The notes under the pieces were generated by a model. It made no database searches. It saw only the letters and a list, made by a program, of their open reading frames with translations, and had not been told where the DNA came from. DNA of 36,573 nucleotides. It comes from JANWHF01 sp036276235. GTDB taxonomy: Bacteria; Planctomycetota; Phycisphaerae; Tepidisphaerales; Tepidisphaeraceae. Where the stretch lies: contig DATBDZ010000356.1 of assembly GCA_036276235.1 (NCBI GenBank), forward strand, positions 1-36,573, in the 5' to 3' direction. Position numbers and translations under genes: made by a program. This document shows, in pieces, positions 32,963-36,573 of this stretch; the first letter of the stretch is position 1, and each line of letters begins with the position of its first letter.

Positions 32963-33297
32963 GGTGCGTTCCTCCGCCTTGACAAGCGGTCAAGGCCCCA
33001 TACTTTCGACGCCAATCGGCCTCGGGCGCGCCGGCCCGATCTGATAAGTCTACTCCTCATGTGCGTCGCAGACCACCGCCGAATGGAATATCGCGGCGAA
33101 CCTGATGATTCAGTGAGCCCTTGCCCTGATTGCGAAGCGTAGAATCGACCCGCAGTCAACTGTCGCGAGAGAACGAGAAGATTGTTCGGTAGATTAACGA
33201 CGCCGGCAGAGACGGACCTGTTGTAAGGGTTAGGATTCCTGCCTAACCAGCGAAAACTGAAAACGGAACGTTGCGTTTTCAGTTCATGAGTGGAAAA
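32963..33297. other. Intergenic region with a start-proximal hairpin
   Basis: About 335 bases, containing upstream signals of the TPR gene on one side and the GT25 gene on the other. A 27-codon frame at 33059-33142 ends in SPCPDCEA but is too short to call. AACTGAAAACG (33255-33265) and CGTTTTCAGTT (33274-33284) make a perfect 11-base stem right before the first possible ATG (33286). Confidence 0.5.
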
Positions 33298-34080
33298 ATG
33301 CAGATTTTTCTCGTCAATCTGGACCGTCATCCCGCGCGGCTGAAACGGATGCTGGAGCTTCTCAAAGGCGCGTCCTTCAAACGCATCGCCGCCGTGGATG
33401 GGCGGACGATTGAAGGCCTGGAGACTCGCGATCCGGCGCGGCCGATGTCCCGCGACAACCTTTCACGATATGAAAAGGCGTGCATTTTGAGCCATCGAAA
33501 GGCCTGGCTTGAATTTCTCGCCGGGTCGGACGATCGCTGCTGCATCCTCGAAGACGATGTATTCATCGGCCCGGATTTTTTCAGGTTCATGAATGATGAA
33601 TCATGGATCCCGCAGGATGGCGATCTGGTCAAAATCGAGACTTTCCGCAATCGCATTTTTGTGTCCCGCAAAGAAATCCACTGCCTAAACCGTTCTGCCG
33701 CGCAACTGCTCTCCCTCCATTTCGGAACCGGCGCGTATATTCTCAGCAGAGGGATGGCGGAAGTTCTGTTGGAGGAAACCTGCGACCCCCAGCGCACGCT
33801 CGACCGGATTCTTTTCGATGAAACCGCCATTGCCAGGCGGTCGCCGATTTATCAGCTCCTTCCGGCACTATGCATTCAGGGACAAAACCTTGAGAACGGT
33901 ATTCTCTTTCAAGAAATGCAAAGCGCGATCAAACCAAAACGCCTGAAGAAGAACAAGACGGTCTTCGAAAGAATCACAATCGAAGTGGCTCGGCCGCTGC
34001 GGCATTTGAAATATTTCGTCTGGGCGAAAGCACGCGAACGGCAAATGCAGGCGCGCCACTGCATCGTGCCGTTCAAGTAG
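33298..34080 (+). CDS. Glycosyltransferase family 25 (LPS-type)
   Basis: A 260-residue protein (ATG 33298; 33286 is also possible). IFLVNLDRHPARLKRMLELL at the N-terminus and IAAVDGRTIEG, LSHRKAWLEFLAG and CCILEDDVFIGPDF are the signature of GT25 enzymes; EDD is the metal-binding motif. TGAYILSRGMAEVLL is the usual later motif. GT25 proteins add galactose or related sugars to lipooligosaccharide or proteins. The C-terminal 40 residues are basic (KPKRLKKNKTVFERI). The gene ends eight bases inside the converging GT4 gene. Confidence 0.88.
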   Translation: MQIFLVNLDRHPARLKRMLELLKGASFKRIAAVDGRTIEGLETRDPARPMSRDNLSRYEKACILSHRKAWLEFLAGSDDRCCILEDDVFIGPDFFRFMNDESWIPQDGDLVKIETFRNRIFVSRKEIHCLNRSAAQLLSLHFGTGAYILSRGMAEVLLEETCDPQRTLDRILFDETAIARRSPIYQLLPALCIQGQNLENGILFQEMQSAIKPKRLKKNKTVFERITIEVARPLRHLKYFVWAKARERQMQARHCIVPFK

Positions 34081-35227
34081 TGGGCGATAAGGGGTCGGGA
34101 TGAATGGCGGGTTTGAATGTCCTGCCCACCAACTGCTCGATGAGGGCGATGTACTGTCTGGCGATGCTCGGCCAGGTGAATTCCTGAGCCGCGCGTTCCG
34201 CCGCCGCTGACGCGGCGGACAGATCGGTCGTTGTATACCGCGCCAGCGCCGCCGCCAGGGGTTCTACTTCACCGACTGGAACAACGATCCCGCCTTCGCC
34301 GTTGTTGACGAATTCGGCCAGCCCGCTGGCGCCGGATACGACCACTGGTTTGCCGCACGCCATTGCCTCGAGGGCAGCGTTACCGAAGCTCTCCTCCAGC
34401 GACGGGGCGGCCATGAACTGGCAGTGCCGCAGCACCCACCGCTTGTCGGCGCCTTCGACCATGCCGGTAAAGACGACCCGGTCACCGAGCGAGGCGGCGC
34501 GAGCGCGCAGCGCCGGCAGGTCGCGGCCATCACCGGCGATCACCAACCGCCAGGGCGGCGCCGCTCCCTTGGCGAAGGCATCAACCAGCAGATGTAGCCC
34601 TTTGCGCTCGATGACCCGCCCCAGCCCGAGAACGAACGGGTCGCGGAGCCGCGGGTCCGCCTGCAATCGCGACGTTGACGAGTCCGCTCGCAGCTCCTCG
34701 AAGTTCACTCCATTGGGGATGCGGACGATCGGCGACTGCGCACCTGCAATTTCGCGGGCGATCGCTTCCATTGCAGCGCTGGCGCAGACGACGGCCGACG
34801 CGTTGGCCAGTGTCCAGGTTAGCCGTCGCCAGGCGAGGCGTTTCCTGCGGAGGCGCGAGGTGTAGTAGATGTCGCCGCCGCGCGGATAGACGATCGCCGG
34901 GATGCCATGTCGGCGCGCAAACCGCACGGCCCCGTAGCCGGGCGGGAAGGCGTGGTGCCCAATGACGGCATCCACCGGACCCAATTTGCGGACAAGCCGC
35001 GACAAGTTCCAATCGAGCCACGCCCCGGCCCACACGTCCGACCGCGCGCGGGAAAAGCGTTGCAGCCGATACGGCACATCGACGTCGCCGCTCACACCGC
35101 GGTTTCGCTTGGCCAGAACGATGCACTCGACACCCAGGCCGCCCATCGCCCGCACCAACTGGTCGATCGCGATCTCGGCTCCGCCGATCTTGGGTAGGAA
35201 GGTATCGGTGACGTGTACGACGCGCAT
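34073..35227 (-). CDS. GT4-family glycosyltransferase
   Basis: A 384-residue GT-B protein. The ATG at 35227 is preferred because GGAAGG lies just upstream; the ATG at 35239 is in the same frame. The N-terminal MRVVHVTDTFLPKIGGAEIA is the GT4 fold-1 opening with the glycine-rich loop. Later come IVYPRGGDIYYT, IVRIPNGVNFEEL, FVLGLGRVIERKGLHLLVDA and PSLEESFGNAALEAMACGKP (donor-site E-x7-E). It is cytoplasmic and would use a nucleotide sugar for surface glycan assembly. It overlaps the GT25 gene tail to tail, so both probably act in the same glycan pathway. Confidence 0.9.
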   Translation of the reverse strand: MRVVHVTDTFLPKIGGAEIAIDQLVRAMGGLGVECIVLAKRNRGVSGDVDVPYRLQRFSRARSDVWAGAWLDWNLSRLVRKLGPVDAVIGHHAFPPGYGAVRFARRHGIPAIVYPRGGDIYYTSRLRRKRLAWRRLTWTLANASAVVCASAAMEAIAREIAGAQSPIVRIPNGVNFEELRADSSTSRLQADPRLRDPFVLGLGRVIERKGLHLLVDAFAKGAAPPWRLVIAGDGRDLPALRARAASLGDRVVFTGMVEGADKRWVLRHCQFMAAPSLEESFGNAALEAMACGKPVVVSGASGLAEFVNNGEGGIVVPVGEVEPLAAALARYTTTDLSAASAAAERAAQEFTWPSIARQYIALIEQLVGRTFKPAIHPDPLSPTT

Positions 35228-35326
35228 GGGGCCTTCCATTGTCGCCGAAGTTTAAGTGAAACCTTTGAGCTTCGAAGCCGTAACAATGCGCAGCGATCTG
35301 TATTTCGGGAGAAGGGGTCTCCCTCG

Positions 35327-35371
35327 CACCAGTGCAGCGGCTTGCCAGCGCGCAGCACTGGTGTTTTTTTT
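35327..35371 (+). terminator. Strong intrinsic terminator on the plus strand
   Basis: CACCAGTGC (35327-35335) and GCACTGGTG (35355-35363) form a 9-base stem, followed by eight T's. The loop (19 bases) contains further GC pairing. A smaller GGGAGA/TCTCCC hairpin (35308-35322) precedes it. No plus-strand gene ends here, which raises the possibility of a small RNA from the divergent region. Confidence 0.7.
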
Positions 35372-35417
35372 GTACAACCGTCAGGCCGCAAGCCTACGAC
35401 GCTTCCGCGCAACAACC

Positions 35418-35493
35418 GTCATGCTGAGGTACTCCAAAGCATCTGGCCCACTCGCGCAGGCCGGCCAGATGCTTCGGAGTACCTCAGCATGAC
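35418..35493. repeat. Long inverted repeat, 31-base arms
   Basis: The arms at 35418-35448 and 35463-35493 are complementary except for one position; each begins or ends with GTCATGCTGAGGTACTCC, and the spacer is 14 bases. The hairpin would be very stable. It resembles the multi-copy 'atgctgaggtactcc' repeat found between many planctomycete genes. Confidence 0.9.
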
Positions 35494-35519
35494 AATTCTC
35501 GAGCGGCGCGAGACGGGCC

Positions 35520-36320
35520 TCAGACCTCCGCTCGCACCGGATTCTCCAGCCGGCCGATTGACTCAATTTCAATTTCGATCGTATCCCCATCCTTCATCCA
35601 GACCGGCGGCTTTCTCGCAAAGCCAACACCTTGCGGCGTACCTGTCAGGATCACAGCGCCCGGCCGTAATGTCATCGTGCTGCTGAGGCTTTCAATCAAA
35701 CTGGGGACGTCGAAGATCATGTCGGAGGTCGTGTGATTCTGCATCACAGTGCCGTTGAGCGTGGATTTAATTGCCAGCGCGTTGGGGTCGGGGACTTGGT
35801 CGCGCGTGACGATCCAAGGGCCCAGGGGGCAGAAGCCGTCGAAGCTTTTCCCGCGCGCGAATTGTCCGCCGCCCAGGCTCTTTTCGCGCTGCCAGTCGCG
35901 CGCCGACACATCATTGGCGCAGGTGTAGCCAAAGATGTATTCCAACGCCCGATCGCGCGAAACGTGGCGAGCGCTCTTGCCGATCACCACCGCCAGCTCC
36001 GCTTCATAGTCGATCTCGCTGCTGCGCTTAGGGACGGGGATCGGATCAAACGGATTGTTCAGCGTGTTGCTCGCCTTGATGAAGAGCATCGGATTGATCG
36101 GAATGCTCGACCCGCTCTCGGCGGCATGTTCCCGATAATTAAGGCCGATGCAGAGAATGTCGGTGGGAATCAGCGGCGCCAGCAGCTTGTCGATCGGCAA
36201 CCGCCGATTGGTCACGCGATGCGGGCCAAATAGTTCCCCCTCGATCGCCAGCGCGAATTGATCGTCGATGCGCTGGCCATAATGAATCTGCCCGCCGGAA
36301 AGGATTCGCACGATTTGCAT
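35520..36320 (-). CDS. Fumarylacetoacetate hydrolase (FAH) family protein
   Basis: A 266-residue protein. Residues 55-75 (TDILCIGLNYREHAAESGSS) and the metal site IDYEAELAVVIGK (E-x-E-L) are the family markers, with GYTCANDVSARDWQ, FDGFCPLGPWIVT, LRPGAVILTGTPQGVGFARK and DGDTIEIEIESIG completing the fold. FAH enzymes cleave or isomerise 2,4-diketo acids, often in aromatic-amino-acid or homoprotocatechuate breakdown, or decarboxylate oxaloacetate. The immediate neighbours do not narrow the substrate. The ribosome site is weak and the gene is probably monocistronic. Confidence 0.92.
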   Translation of the reverse strand: MQIVRILSGGQIHYGQRIDDQFALAIEGELFGPHRVTNRRLPIDKLLAPLIPTDILCIGLNYREHAAESGSSIPINPMLFIKASNTLNNPFDPIPVPKRSSEIDYEAELAVVIGKSARHVSRDRALEYIFGYTCANDVSARDWQREKSLGGGQFARGKSFDGFCPLGPWIVTRDQVPDPNALAIKSTLNGTVMQNHTTSDMIFDVPSLIESLSSTMTLRPGAVILTGTPQGVGFARKPPVWMKDGDTIEIEIESIGRLENPVRAEV

Positions 36321-36389
36321 GACGGGAACTGTATCGCGGGGAGGGCTTGAGGGAAATATCGGGGATGGTTGGCTGTGGAGCGACGGTCC

Positions 36390-36572
36390 TCACGAGTTGA
36401 TCTGGGCAAATTGCTCGTAAAACCGCATCAGTCGAATGCGCTCGGCGGGTTGCTGGTCGAGCAGATGGATCAGAAAATCGCCGCGGCGATAGTTCAACGG
36501 ATAGCTGTTGAATCGCCGCTGCGTGACGGTCAACACATGATCGCTCAAATCCTGTGACCAGAGCAGATGAAT
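36390..36572 (-). CDS. 3' end of a probable GT34-type glycosyltransferase
   Basis: Sixty codons enter from the right edge and end at the TGA at 36392-36390. TVTQRRFNSYPLNYRRGDFL followed by IHLLD resembles the C-terminal end of galactosyl/mannosyl transferases of the GMA12/MNN10 type, where a Q-R-x-F/I-N-S/A-Y and a G-D-F-x2-H motif lie near the end. The closing helix is RIRLMRFYEQFAQI. It is read in the same direction as the FAH gene, about 70 bases upstream of it. The rest of the gene lies beyond the window. Confidence 0.6.
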   Translation of the reverse strand: MHLLWSQDLSDHVLTVTQRRFNSYPLNYRRGDFLIHLLDQQPAERIRLMRFYEQFAQINS

Positions 36573-36573
36573 C

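Noticed and set aside
35300..35345. Resemblance to a 23S rRNA segment (TTCGGGAGAAGGGG)
   Set aside because: The match is about 14 bases and the flanks do not continue like rRNA; it is better explained by a GGGAGA/TCTCCC hairpin.

Overview
The window looks like a chromosomal segment of a high-GC Planctomycetota bacterium, most likely class Phycisphaerae. This is inferred from three tandem membrane proteins ending in a C-x2-CGYDLRATP-x-RCPECG zinc ribbon, short exported Pro/Ala-rich proteins, and long inverted-repeat 'filler' between genes; there is no rRNA to confirm it.

Positions 1-16612 are an integrated phage-like element. Read left to right it carries the 3' end of an unidentified gene, an excisionase/MerR-like HTH protein, and a replication module in which a PrimPol-type primase (665-1222) and its helix-bundle plus DUF3987-like helicase half (1219-3003) are separate, overlapping frames. 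Two Nu1-like terminase-small-subunit proteins follow, with a phospholipase-D-like protein and a small helical protein between them. Next come several proteins I do not recognise, one with a well-placed internal start, then a virion-type protein and a 727-residue coiled-coil protein resembling a tail tape measure. A leftward pair (leaderless HTH regulator plus two-TM membrane protein) is divergent from a rightward operon holding an acidic His/Cys-repeat protein, a HExxH metallopeptidase of ImmA/IrrE type and a 51-residue basic protein, closed by a perfect hairpin terminator. A large serine recombinase lies at the right end; its reading frame runs into the 3' half of the initiator tRNA-fMet gene, which marks the attachment site. 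The left end of the element is outside the window. No terminase large subunit, portal or capsid gene was recognised, so this may be a reduced provirus, a satellite, or a phage with very divergent head genes.

Positions 16572-36573 are chromosomal. tRNA-fMet (minus strand, with promoter and terminator) is followed by a PII protein whose T-loop lacks the uridylylated tyrosine and by an exported protein. A leftward cluster then runs MarR regulator, lipoprotein, arabinokinase-like GHMP kinase, inositol-monophosphatase-like enzyme and GT39-like membrane glycosyltransferase, with a palindromic operator upstream of MarR. Next are a GT4 glycosyltransferase and the coupled zinc-ribbon trio. A 1.5-kb repeat-rich intergenic region follows, holding one probable 44-residue membrane protein.

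The right part holds the two-subunit 2-oxoacid:ferredoxin oxidoreductase (korAB-like), an orphan HicB-like protein, an exported TPR protein, a GT25 and a GT4 glycosyltransferase meeting tail to tail, an FAH-family hydrolase, and the 3' end of a probable GT34-type glycosyltransferase. The host part thus combines surface-sugar assembly (five glycosyltransferases), nitrogen sensing and ferredoxin-linked central metabolism.
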